Of a stretch of DNA of 64,000 nucleotides, positions 16,841 through 24,298 are shown in pieces. Position 1 is the first letter of the stretch. Each line of letters begins with the position of its first letter. The DNA comes from Halostagnicola kamekurae (GTDB taxonomy: Archaea > Halobacteriota > Halobacteria > Halobacteriales > Natrialbaceae): assembly GCF_900116205.1 (NCBI RefSeq), contig NZ_FOZS01000001.1, positions 1,240,001 to 1,304,000 of the forward strand. The letters run 5' to 3'. The position numbers and the translations under genes are program-made. Under the pieces are notes generated by a model, which was given only the letters and a program-made list of their open reading frames with translations, was not told the origin of the DNA and did no database searches.

Positions 16841-18578
16841 GTCGGGCTGGCTCGGACATGCCATTCGGATGGGCCGGTTCGACTATCAGCGGTCTGTCCG
16901 AGCGATTCGGGAAGACACTGGTCGGCTGATCTTGCTGGCTGGCGGTGCAGGTTTCATGACGCTCCTGCTAACGGTATTTTCGATCCTGTTCGTTCCGGAA
17001 CTCCGGGGAGCGGATCTAGAGTTCTCGATAAATCGGCTCGTTAGAGGCACGCTCGCCATGCTCTGGGTATTCGGTGTATTCATGCTCGCCCAGCGGACGA
17101 CGACGGCGCACAGTAAACCAGTCGCCGATGCGTTCGTGCTGACGACCGTCTCACCGAGAACTGCTGTCGTCGGAGGCATCGTCGCCGAGAGCCTGCGAGT
17201 GCTGACGTATGTGTTCCCGGTTGGCCTTCTCCTCACCATTGCCGGGGCGTACACCTTCAGTGCACCACTAACCCTTCTGGCAGTCCCGCTGGTCGGCAGT
17301 CTGTACATCGCCAGCGCGGTCACGGTCGGTCGCCTGCTGGGGTATTGTGCCGCATGGCTTGTGGCCACCGTGCCGTTCGTTGCTCGTCACAAGGGTGTGC
17401 TGGGCGGAACGGTCGCAATGCTGTTCTTCGGCACCTACTTCCTGTTCCAAGCACGTCAACTACCGATCTCGATCAGTCCAACCACACTCGGAGTGATTCC
17501 GATTGGGTGGCTCGCAGACTTGCTGGTGGTTGGCACGTCCATCGGCTGGTCATCGACACACGCTCTCGGGGGAGTGGTCGCGGTTAGCGTAGTTATCATC
17601 AGTGGAATCTGGCTTTCCGAGCGTATTGCCACCTCGTTTTGGTTTGGCGAGTCGGTCACTGTTTCGGACGCTGGCAAAACCTCCGTCTCTACCCGCACGG
17701 AGGGCGATCAGCGATCCCTCAAGCAAGCCGTTACCCCCCTCGGCGTACCGTTCATCACCGGTCCAACCCGTCACGTTGCTGAATGGTTTCTGTTGCGAGC
17801 CCGTCGGGAACCTCAGCGGTTAAACTTCCTGCTGATCCCGGTATTCGGTGGCGGCTCAGCATTAGTGAATATGATGCTACAGGGGTCCGGCTCGCTCGCA
17901 ATACTGGGACCAGCCAGCGCTGTGTTGCTGGGGTGGACCGCCGGCGCGGCGTTCGGTCTCAACCCGTTCGGCGACGAGGGGGCCGTCCTGCCGACAACTC
18001 TAACTGCTGTTTCGGGTCAGGCGTTCGTCCGCGGACTCATCGCCCCGAGTCTGCTGTTCGCGCCCGTCGTCAGCGTCGTCACGCTTGTGACGGCACTCAT
18101 AGGAGGGTACGGACCACTGGCGGCGATAGCGCTGACGCTGATCGGCTGCTTCCTCACCGTCGTCGGGGCGACGCTCGCACCGATCGTCGGGATGTGGTTC
18201 CCGCGCTACAGCGCCATCCGCATCGGCAACAGCGACGGAGTCCGACCACCCCGGTTGCTCGCGGGTGTGCTTCACGTTGTGTTGATGTGGCTCCCCGGCG
18301 CGGCACTGGTTGGACTCGTGGCAGCACCGGAGTTGGTGCGGCTGGCGCTCTCTGGGATCGGGTACGTTCCGGGATTCATTCTCGGATTAGTCGCCAACGG
18401 CGGCGTACTCACCACCTTCACGTCGTCGTTGAACGACGCTGGCGCGGCGATTCAGGGATTCCCGCTCACTGCCTTCCGGGGTGGATTCGGCGGGCTGTTG
18501 ATTGTCGCTGGACTACTTGTAGCTCGACGCGCCTATCGCAGGGCAGTACGACGGTTCGAAACCCACGAACTGCACTGA
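16833..18578 (+). CDS. ABC exporter C, membrane permease
   Basis: A 581-residue polytopic membrane protein, paralogous to the permeases at 846 and 3880. The start MAESGWLGHAIRMGRFDYQR matches the A copy, and the internal patch GLNPFGDEGAVLPTTLTAV is conserved across copies. Upstream in-frame ATGs lie inside the ATPase gene and are rejected. It is followed after 78 bases by the detached C-terminal piece of yet another permease. Confidence 0.88.
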   Translation: MAESGWLGHAIRMGRFDYQRSVRAIREDTGRLILLAGGAGFMTLLLTVFSILFVPELRGADLEFSINRLVRGTLAMLWVFGVFMLAQRTTTAHSKPVADAFVLTTVSPRTAVVGGIVAESLRVLTYVFPVGLLLTIAGAYTFSAPLTLLAVPLVGSLYIASAVTVGRLLGYCAAWLVATVPFVARHKGVLGGTVAMLFFGTYFLFQARQLPISISPTTLGVIPIGWLADLLVVGTSIGWSSTHALGGVVAVSVVIISGIWLSERIATSFWFGESVTVSDAGKTSVSTRTEGDQRSLKQAVTPLGVPFITGPTRHVAEWFLLRARREPQRLNFLLIPVFGGGSALVNMMLQGSGSLAILGPASAVLLGWTAGAAFGLNPFGDEGAVLPTTLTAVSGQAFVRGLIAPSLLFAPVVSVVTLVTALIGGYGPLAAIALTLIGCFLTVVGATLAPIVGMWFPRYSAIRIGNSDGVRPPRLLAGVLHVVLMWLPGAALVGLVAAPELVRLALSGIGYVPGFILGLVANGGVLTTFTSSLNDAGAAIQGFPLTAFRGGFGGLLIVAGLLVARRAYRRAVRRFETHELH

Positions 18579-18656
18579 TCATGTGCGAGATAAGGACGAG
18601 TACCACCACCATCGCGGCACAAAGGAAGGAGCGAGACAAGGGAAGGGAAACGGTCT

Positions 18657-18983
18657 GTGCTGCGCGGCGCGTTGTTGGCGGCACTCCTCATTACACCGGA
18701 GCTGGCGCAAGTGGTTATTGCTGGAGCGTTCGGATACGTATCAGAATTTGTACTGGAACTACTTCCTGGCTCAAATAGCGGCTTGCTGGCCGAAGCTATA
18801 GAGTGGTTTAGTGGCGTCGGTCAGGGAGTTCAGGCGATCGGACTTGCCCAGTTGCAACTGGGTAGTGGAGGGGTATTACTGGTTGGCGGTATTCTCATCT
18901 CGTTCCTCCGATACGGAACGGTGTCAATCGGTTCGGGGATACTCGCCACTATGAGAGCACCAAAGAAAGCAAACTACGAATGA
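18657..18983 (+). pseudogene. C-terminal fragment of a fourth exporter permease
   Basis: The frame reads LRGALLAALLITPELAQVVI, then later IGLAQLQLGSGGVLLVGGIL. It aligns with the last 100 residues of permease A (LPGALLAALVVAPRTARAVL and PGQLQLAGGGFLLLGGVL) and less closely with permease C. The final RRF motif is replaced by unrelated residues. No ATPase or N-terminal part is near. It is the remnant of a duplicated exporter, likely reduced by recombination between copies. Confidence 0.7.
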
Positions 18984-19166
18984 CCGGATAAACCAGACGA
19001 CGATCGCGAACAGTTTCCAAGGAATCGACACAGACCATCACGCTTGAGGACATACTCGCTCTTGAGGAAGGAGACGCAATTGCTGTTCGAACCACTCTGT
19101 TGGGAGTCCGATTCGTGAATCCGATTGCCTCTCGAACACTTCGAAGAACCGCACCCTACTGTCGTC
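18984..19166. other. Short gap with a small open frame
   Basis: A frame open from 18992 to a TGA at about 19180 reads ITLEDILALEEGDAIAVRTT and then LLGVRFVNPIASRTLRR. It has soluble-protein character but no convincing start, and its end overlaps the protease gene on the other strand. It may be another gene fragment. Confidence 0.25.
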
Positions 19167-20120
19167 CTACTGCTCAGTGAGTGGATTCCACTGTGTCACA
19201 CGTTCGTCGATTTGTAACTGTCCGTCTCGCAAGCGGATGTACGCGAGAAGTAATAGGCCACCGAGAAGGGCAAAGATGACGTGGACGAGTCCCTGTTCGC
19301 CGATCCATATGTCGGAGCCGACGATCTCGAGAACGACGAGTTCGGGCGTGACTTGGGAGACTCCGAGACCGAGGAATCCCTGTGAGAAGTTGTAGAACAC
19401 GTGAAAGCTGATAGGAAGTGCGAGATCGCCGGAGAGCACGTATACGCTCCCGAGCACGAGACCAGAGATCACATAGTACCCATACTGACTGATGTGAGTT
19501 ACCTTCCCGCCGTGTAGTGTCGCGAAGATGAGCGTGCTGAGGAGGACGGCCAGAAGTACGGCTGGCTTCCGGCCAACATATCCTGCTCCGCCTTCTGCGA
19601 GGTTCTTCAACATGGTCGCTCGGAAGATGAATTCTTCCCAGATTGCTGCGACAGCGATATACGCGAACGTGATGATCACTGCCGGAACGAACGGGAGAAC
19701 ACCGGGGGCTTCGGCGAATCCTGTCACGGAAACCCAGCCAGTCTGAAGGGACACCACGAGAGCCCCGGCGTTGACTGCGAGGCCCGTCACGCACCCAACG
19801 GCGACCGCTTTCCACCAATCGCGGTCGAACGACAGACCGTAATCGACGGCCGGACGTCGATCGAGGAGCCTCGTGGCGACGAGGAGTCCCCCCGAGAGAA
19901 CGACTATCAAGCCGCTCAACTCAAGCAACTCGCGGATTGGATGCTCGAACCGGGCTCGAACCGCCGTCTGGATGACCGCGAGAGCCAGAAACGTCAGGAT
20001 GAGGGGTAACAGCGCCCGGAGCGGGGCCCGAAGTCGTTGATCGTCGTGGTTCCAAACCGGCCAGGTAAGCCAGTACCGGACGCGCCACGTAGGCTTGCCT
20101 TGGGTCTCTGTCGAGGGCAT
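19167..20120 (-). CDS. CPBP-family intramembrane metalloprotease
   Basis: A polytopic membrane protease of the CAAX/Abi (CPBP) family. The glutamate pair is in AIWEEFIFRATML, followed by histidine motifs LHGGKV and SFHVFYNF, in the expected order for the family. The ATG at 20120 (MPSTETQGKP) gives 317 residues. Upstream ATGs at 20141 and 20144 are possible. It is divergent from the cassette D regulator across a 100-base promoter region that contains the shared 15-mer. In bacteria such proteases process or give immunity to exported peptides, which would suit an exporter island, but no substrate is evident. Confidence 0.8.
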   Translation of the reverse strand: MPSTETQGKPTWRVRYWLTWPVWNHDDQRLRAPLRALLPLILTFLALAVIQTAVRARFEHPIRELLELSGLIVVLSGGLLVATRLLDRRPAVDYGLSFDRDWWKAVAVGCVTGLAVNAGALVVSLQTGWVSVTGFAEAPGVLPFVPAVIITFAYIAVAAIWEEFIFRATMLKNLAEGGAGYVGRKPAVLLAVLLSTLIFATLHGGKVTHISQYGYYVISGLVLGSVYVLSGDLALPISFHVFYNFSQGFLGLGVSQVTPELVVLEIVGSDIWIGEQGLVHVIFALLGGLLLLAYIRLRDGQLQIDERVTQWNPLTEQ

Positions 20121-20163
20121 ACTCAACTGGAGAGCTGGCATCATAGTAGCACCCCAGTATCGG

Positions 20164-20178
20164 CTTCCGGTCCAGAAG
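20164..20178. promoter_or_regulatory. Island 15-mer operator, site 4
   Basis: CTTCCGGTCCAGAAG, the most symmetric of the four copies (six of seven pairs). It is centred 50 bases before the ATG at 20221, with a TATA-like TTTTTATTT at 20189-20197. It also lies just upstream of the divergent protease gene and could act on both. Confidence 0.6.
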
Positions 20179-20220
20179 TCGGGAGGGGTTTTTATTTGCA
20201 ACCACTCTCAGGGAGACAGT

Positions 20221-20565
20221 ATGGACGAGGACGGCGACGATGAACTCCTCGCGTTGCTCGACGACGAGTACGCGCGAGCCATCCTCGCCGAACTCACCAC
20301 AGAACCGATGTCTGCCTCCGAACTCTGCACAACCTGTGACATGTCCGATCCGACAGCGTACCGACGCCTCGAACGGTTACAGGAGGCCGATCTCGTGGCT
20401 GAAAAACAGATGATCGACCCAGATGGCCACCACTACAAACGATACGTGGCGACCGTAGACGAAGTATCAGTCACGTTCGAAAATGGTGCGTACGAAGTGG
20501 CCGTGACGAGATCCGCGACGAATCCGGCCGACAGATTCACGGACCTGTTCGAGGGGTTGTCCTGA
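20221..20565 (+). CDS. wHTH transcription regulator of cassette D
   Basis: A 114-residue paralogue of the regulator at 15326. The shared segment is LLALLDDEYARAILAELTTE, followed by a helix-turn-helix (MSASELCTTCDMSDPTAYRR), a wing with DGHHYKRYVA and the end RFTDLFEGLS. The start is supported by the TATA-like element 28 bases upstream. Its stop is directly followed by the ATG of a membrane protein with no spacer. It is divergent from the CPBP protease. No exporter genes follow in this copy. Confidence 0.85.
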   Translation: MDEDGDDELLALLDDEYARAILAELTTEPMSASELCTTCDMSDPTAYRRLERLQEADLVAEKQMIDPDGHHYKRYVATVDEVSVTFENGAYEVAVTRSATNPADRFTDLFEGLS

Positions 20566-20895
20566 ATGCTGGACGTATTGTTACAACTACGTTCGCCATC
20601 GTCGGACCCGGTGATGGTAGCCACCGTCGTTCTCCTGACGCTGCTGTCGATCAGTCTCTCTGTCGGAATCGCCCTCGTACTCATTCGCGGCTATCGTCGG
20701 GGGCCAGGACACCCAGGAATGCTGTATCTCGCGCTCGGCCTGGTTCTGCTCACGACCGTTCCGGAACTCCTCCGAGTCGGACTGCCGACTCTCACGGGCG
20801 TGGGTACAGCCGGCCGGTCTGTACTCGTGAGCGGGAGTGAGCTTACCGGGTTAGGAATCATCCTCTGGACGATCTACGGAGGTGGGTCCCAGTGA
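20566..20895 (+). CDS. Small membrane partner 1 of cassette D (DUF7521-like)
   Basis: A 109-residue protein with three hydrophobic segments and the connecting motif LVLIRGYRRGPGHPGMLYLA, equivalent to LYIVFQAFRGYRRN in the cassette C protein. The ATG abuts the TGA of the regulator gene, implying translational coupling. Its TGA overlaps the next gene as GTGA. Confidence 0.75.
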   Translation: MLDVLLQLRSPSSDPVMVATVVLLTLLSISLSVGIALVLIRGYRRGPGHPGMLYLALGLVLLTTVPELLRVGLPTLTGVGTAGRSVLVSGSELTGLGIILWTIYGGGSQ

Positions 20896-21194
20896 TACCT
20901 GTGTCTCTGGGTACAGAGGTTCTCTCGCCCGGCAGTATTGCCTGGCTCTCGCGAGGATTGACCGCACTCATCGGTCTGTTCGTCGCAGTGCTGGCCTATC
21001 GCGGCTTCAAACGAAATGACGCCCCGAAGATGCGCTTACTCGCTCTCGGGATCGGGCTTCTGACGACAGGAGTATTCCTGGCAGTTTCAGTCGCGAACAT
21101 CGCAGGAGCGGACACAGGAGATATTCTGATAGCACGTGGACTCGTAACCGTGACTGGCCTCTGTGCCGTGCTACTGGCGCTTTTGTATCGATAA
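20892..21194 (+). CDS. Small membrane partner 2 of cassette D (DUF7521-like)
   Basis: A 100-residue protein, three hydrophobic segments, with VAVLAYRGFKRNDAPKMRLL as the family-type loop. It starts at GTG 20892 overlapping the previous stop by 4 bases. Two tandem copies of this family after one regulator is specific to cassette D. An IS-derived element begins 3 bases after its stop. Confidence 0.72.
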   Translation: MIPVSLGTEVLSPGSIAWLSRGLTALIGLFVAVLAYRGFKRNDAPKMRLLALGIGLLTTGVFLAVSVANIAGADTGDILIARGLVTVTGLCAVLLALLYR

Positions 21195-21196
21195 TA

Positions 21197-21643
21197 GCTC
21201 TGTTGAAATCCTCAGAGAGTTACAAGTTGTCCCGGTGGTCTAACCAGATGGAAGCGCTCCCGAAGTCTCGGTTACTCCGGTTTGTTGAGCGGACGTATCA
21301 CTTGTCTCAGCAAGCTGTCGCTCGCTACTCTTCGAAATTCTCGAAACGGCGGTATACACTCCATCAACACATCGTCTTGCTCTGCCTCCAGGTGCGGAAG
21401 AATACAACGTACCGGACTCTTCTCGACGAACGTATCGAGACGCCTCGGATCGCAACGCTCTCGCTCTTGAGGAACTCCCCGTCTCCTTCGACGTTGTGTG
21501 AGTCGTTCAACCGGTTCGATATGGCTGTTTGGCGGGTTCTTCTCAACCTCTCAGTCACGCTTCTTCCGACCAACGACGGGATTGACACCTCTGGGTTCGG
21601 TTTCAGCGGGGAAAATATCAAACCAATAGAATTTCAACAGAGC
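21197..21643 (+). mobile_element. Internally deleted IS5-type element
   Basis: The left end GCTCTGTTGAAAT and the right end ATTTCAACAGAGC are perfect 13-base inverted repeats enclosing 447 bases. Inside is only the N-terminal part of a transposase. No target-site duplication is visible (left flank ATAATA, right flank CCGTAC). This looks like a non-autonomous, deleted copy. The right flank is a truncated integrase gene, so the element probably took part in a deletion. Confidence 0.75.
21248..21643 (+). pseudogene. Truncated IS5-type transposase
   Basis: From ATG 21248 the frame gives MEALPKSRLLRFVERTYHLS and then RYTLHQHIVLLCLQVRKNTT, typical of haloarchaeal IS5-group transposases, up to the first catalytic region near GIDTSGF. 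The frame then passes directly into the right terminal repeat. The rest of the DDE domain is missing, so it should be inactive. Confidence 0.75.
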
Positions 21644-21874
21644 CCGTACAACCGCTTTCGAGATCCCAGACGTAGCGATAGAACCGATCCATGTGGTAGC
21701 AGCGAGGTATCACGGTCCCCGGTGCGTACCCGACAGCCTCGACCGGTTTCTTCCCAAACATCAGCAGCCACTCTAATCACTCTTCGCGCTCGGAGCGGTA
21801 GTCGAGCAGCTGCCGTTTGTCAGGTACGACTCCGAATCTTCAGTGACAATCGGGTAATCATCGAGGTCGATCAT
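21644..21874 (-). pseudogene. N-terminal fragment of a tyrosine integrase
   Basis: From ATG 21874 the frame reads MIDLDDYPIVTEDSESYLT. After a one-base shift it continues KRQLLDYRSEREE, TGA, LEWLLMFGKKPVEAVGYAPG, then HMDRFYRYVWDLESGCT. This is the SAM-like N-terminal domain pattern of haloarchaeal XerC/D-type integrases. The TGA stands where a tryptophan is expected. The gene is cut at 21643 by the IS-derived element, so the catalytic domain is gone. Its position 247 bases from the 3' end of tRNA-Glu fits a tRNA-targeting integrase. Confidence 0.65.
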
Positions 21875-21902
21875 TCTCGCGCCTCCGTCGTGCGGTTTTG
21901 GG

Positions 21903-22038
21903 TATAGCCCTGCGAATCCGCTAATGATGGGCAAATTCTGGAATCACCCGACAGAACCGGAATGCCGTGTGAGTCCTGTGAATCGCATAGCCCGGCAAAA
22001 CCTGAAAACCGCAAGACGACGTAGCTGTATGTGAATCC
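21903..22038. repeat. Three short direct repeats next to the integrase fragment
   Basis: TGCGAATCC (21911), TGTGAATCG (21978) and TGTGAATCC (22030) repeat in the same orientation. The first two are accompanied by GTATAGCCC and GCATAGCCC. GCGGTTTT at 21892 and AAAACCGC at 22005 form an inverted pair around them. They lie between the integrase start and the tRNA, where arm-type or excisionase sites of integrative elements are often found. That function is not proven. Confidence 0.35.
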
Positions 22039-22120
22039 TTCGAATCTACTGGCCTGAGCGTTGAGTCGAACATTGGTGACCTCCGCAGACCAAAACCACA
22101 AGAAGGCGTCGGGAAAGGAG

Positions 22121-22195
22121 TGCTCCGACTGGGATTCGAACCCAGGTCATTGCCGTGAGAGGGCAATATGATTGGCCGGACTACACCATCGGAGC
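22121..22195 (-). tRNA. tRNA-Glu (anticodon CUC)
   Basis: A 75-base cloverleaf. The acceptor arms GCTCCGA and TCGGAGC pair perfectly, and the anticodon stem TTGCC/GGCAA encloses CTCTCAC with anticodon CUC. The T arm is CTGGG TTCGAAT CCCAG and the discriminator base is A. No intron is seen and CCA is not encoded. A TATA-like element lies just upstream. The degenerate integrase lies downstream of its 3' end, marking it as the probable insertion site of the island. Confidence 0.95.
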
Positions 22196-22220
22196 GCATT
22201 CGTTTGTACCGCCGACTGTC

Positions 22221-22228
22221 GTTTAAGC
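22221..22228 (-). promoter_or_regulatory. TATA element of tRNA-Glu
   Basis: On the reverse strand this reads GCTTAAAC, centred about 29 bases before the tRNA 5' end, the expected archaeal distance. Confidence 0.5.
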
Positions 22229-22270
22229 ATTCCGTTTCGACGGCGGGGTGGCCACCGATGGCACACGAAC

Positions 22271-23470
22271 CTACTCGTCGAACGGGGATTTCGTCGCCTC
22301 GGGTTCGTGGCCCTCGAGGCTGATGATGTTCTCGCGGCCGACGCGGAGTTTGCTGATCGTTCCCTCGTCTTCCATCTCCGAGAGGAGCATGCTAACTTTC
22401 GATTTCGACCAGCCAGTTTCCTCGACGATATCGACCTGTTTCATTCGCCCGCCGTTGTCCTCGATCATCGAGACGACGCGATCCTCGTCGGTCAAAAGCG
22501 CCGCCTCCTGAACCTCGTTCGCATCGGATTGTGTGGCCGTCGGCGCTCCCTCCGACCGACTCGAGTCGGCCTCGGCTGTAGACTCGTCGGAACGGGTCAT
22601 ATCCCGCGATCGAGCGAGCGTCCCCGCTCCGATCAGTCCGGCGATAATCAAGGCGAGTATCAGCAGCGAACCGGTCCCGCTCGATCCCAACCAGTCTAGC
22701 ACGCCGGCCGGCCCCGTCGCACTCGAGCGCTCGGTGTTCTCGAGGACGATATGTGGCTCGCCGGGGAGGAACTTCATTTGGCCTGACCAGGTAACGCTGT
22801 TTGCGTTAGCGAGCGTTTCGCCGTTGTATTCGCCCCCTTCGTGGACCGACTGGAACACGAGCGGGTCGTCGGCCGAGACGGTAAGGAGCTGGTTCTCGAG
22901 GAGGGGCCACTCGTCGAACACGTCTCCGGCGCGAACTGTGCCGTCCCGTTCGACCTCCGCGAACCCGTTCCAGACGAACGACATCTCTACGACGCCGGTT
23001 TCGTTGCCCATATTGTTGATGCCTGCCTGTTCGACGTAGGCCTCTCGATGGAAGTTGGTCGCCGATGCGTCTCGTCCTGAGCGTTCGGCGCCCGACTCGG
23101 TCAGGCTCTCGGCCTGGTATTGAAAGCTCTCGTAGAGTTCGGTCTCCCCTGATTCGAAGTCGTCGGCCCACTCTCGGAAATTCTCAGACTCGTTGGTCTC
23201 TACGTTGCTCTCGTTTTCGAGGACGCGTTCGTACTGGAACGTCCAGGTGGCGCTTCCGTTCTCGTGGATCGTTATCTCGAACGTGACGTCATCGAACTCC
23301 TGACTCGTCCCAGCCGGTTCGATGCTGGGTTCGGTCGGCTGTTCGTCGACCGCCGGAGCGATGTCGCTGCTCGGCGTCGAAGTGACCGCCTCACTCGCAA
23401 GCGCCGAGCCACTAAGAGTCCCGAGGACGAGGACGAGGACGAGAAGTCCAACCAGGAGCGACCGCGTCAT
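22271..23470 (-). CDS. Membrane-anchored protein with C-terminal wHTH domain
   Basis: A 399-residue protein with a signal peptide (residues 1-26, LLVGLLVLVLVLGTLSGSAL) and an extracellular beta-rich domain to about 265. A transmembrane helix (SLLILALIIAGLIGAGTLA) follows. The cytoplasmic segment has an acidic serine-rich linker and a winged helix at about 325-385 (VSMIEDNGGRMKQVDIVEET, then GWSKSKVSMLLSEM). The layout matches haloarchaeal DUF7345/DUF7343-type proteins, names recalled tentatively. It is probably a one-component regulator sensing something outside the cell. It is the first core gene after tRNA-Glu. Confidence 0.82.
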   Translation of the reverse strand: MTRSLLVGLLVLVLVLGTLSGSALASEAVTSTPSSDIAPAVDEQPTEPSIEPAGTSQEFDDVTFEITIHENGSATWTFQYERVLENESNVETNESENFREWADDFESGETELYESFQYQAESLTESGAERSGRDASATNFHREAYVEQAGINNMGNETGVVEMSFVWNGFAEVERDGTVRAGDVFDEWPLLENQLLTVSADDPLVFQSVHEGGEYNGETLANANSVTWSGQMKFLPGEPHIVLENTERSSATGPAGVLDWLGSSGTGSLLILALIIAGLIGAGTLARSRDMTRSDESTAEADSSRSEGAPTATQSDANEVQEAALLTDEDRVVSMIEDNGGRMKQVDIVEETGWSKSKVSMLLSEMEDEGTISKLRVGRENIISLEGHEPEATKSPFDE

Positions 23471-23698
23471 TCGTCTACTACTACGTGCCAGTGCTAAAAG
23501 TCCTTGTGAAGTGACTTACGGACGCTCACAGCAATTGATCAGTATTCATCCGCTCCTGGCCGGTCGATCTTGAAACCACGCTCACGCCGACTCGAGCCGA
23601 TCGACACGCCTCGCTCCGTCCGTCTCGGCGAGTTCGTGCACGAACGGGAGATTCACCGATGTCGACACGCACAAAGTGACCGGTCCCGTAGGGTCGGT

Positions 23699-24298
23699 AT
23701 GATCGAGAACCTCGCCGAAGACGTTCACGCGTTCACGAGCAACGTATTCCTGGTGACCGGCGACCGGACCGTGTTGGTCGACGCGGGTGCGAACTTCGAC
23801 GTCGTCTCCGAGATCGAGGCTCACGTCGACGACATCGACGCCGTCGTCCTCACACACACGCACAAAGACCACGTCGCGAACCTCGAGGCAGTGAAGGATG
23901 CCTTCGACGTCGAAGCATGGGGATTCGATACGTCGGTCGAGGGCGTCGACAACGAAATCGCGGACGAGGAGACCGTCGTCCTCGGCGATCACGAGTACGT
24001 CGCGATGCACACGCCGGGACACAAGGACGACCACCTCTGTCTGTACGCCCGCGAACCCGGCGTTCTCTTCGCCGGCGATCTGATCTTCGAGCACGGAAGC
24101 TACGGCCGGACCGATCTCCCCGAGGGAGACCACCAGGAGCTCGTTCTGAGCATCCACGACGTCCTCGATATGATCGAGAAGGACTTGCAGGTCATGTACG
24201 CGGGACACGGCCAGCGCGTGGCGACGAACCCTTACGGCTCCGTAGACCTGTCGGCACAGGAGGCGCTCAACGACGCCGAGGACCCACCGCAGAGTTAG
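23699..24298 (+). CDS. Metallo-beta-lactamase fold hydrolase
   Basis: A 199-residue cytoplasmic protein with the zinc site HTHKDH at residues 53-58, H108 in HTPGHKDD, D127 in FAGDLIF and a final histidine in YAGHG. This is the standard MBL-fold set of a two-metal hydrolase of the glyoxalase II-like class. The ATG at 23699 is chosen because upstream codons lack protein character. The substrate is unknown. It converges with the next gene, the two ends overlapping by 4 bases. Confidence 0.85.
   Translation: MIENLAEDVHAFTSNVFLVTGDRTVLVDAGANFDVVSEIEAHVDDIDAVVLTHTHKDHVANLEAVKDAFDVEAWGFDTSVEGVDNEIADEETVVLGDHEYVAMHTPGHKDDHLCLYAREPGVLFAGDLIFEHGSYGRTDLPEGDHQELVLSIHDVLDMIEKDLQVMYAGHGQRVATNPYGSVDLSAQEALNDAEDPPQS

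Noticed and set aside
1-22120. Second copy of the tRNA-Glu 3' end as left attachment site
   Set aside because: Looked for the T-arm and acceptor sequence and found none, so no att pair can be annotated within the window.
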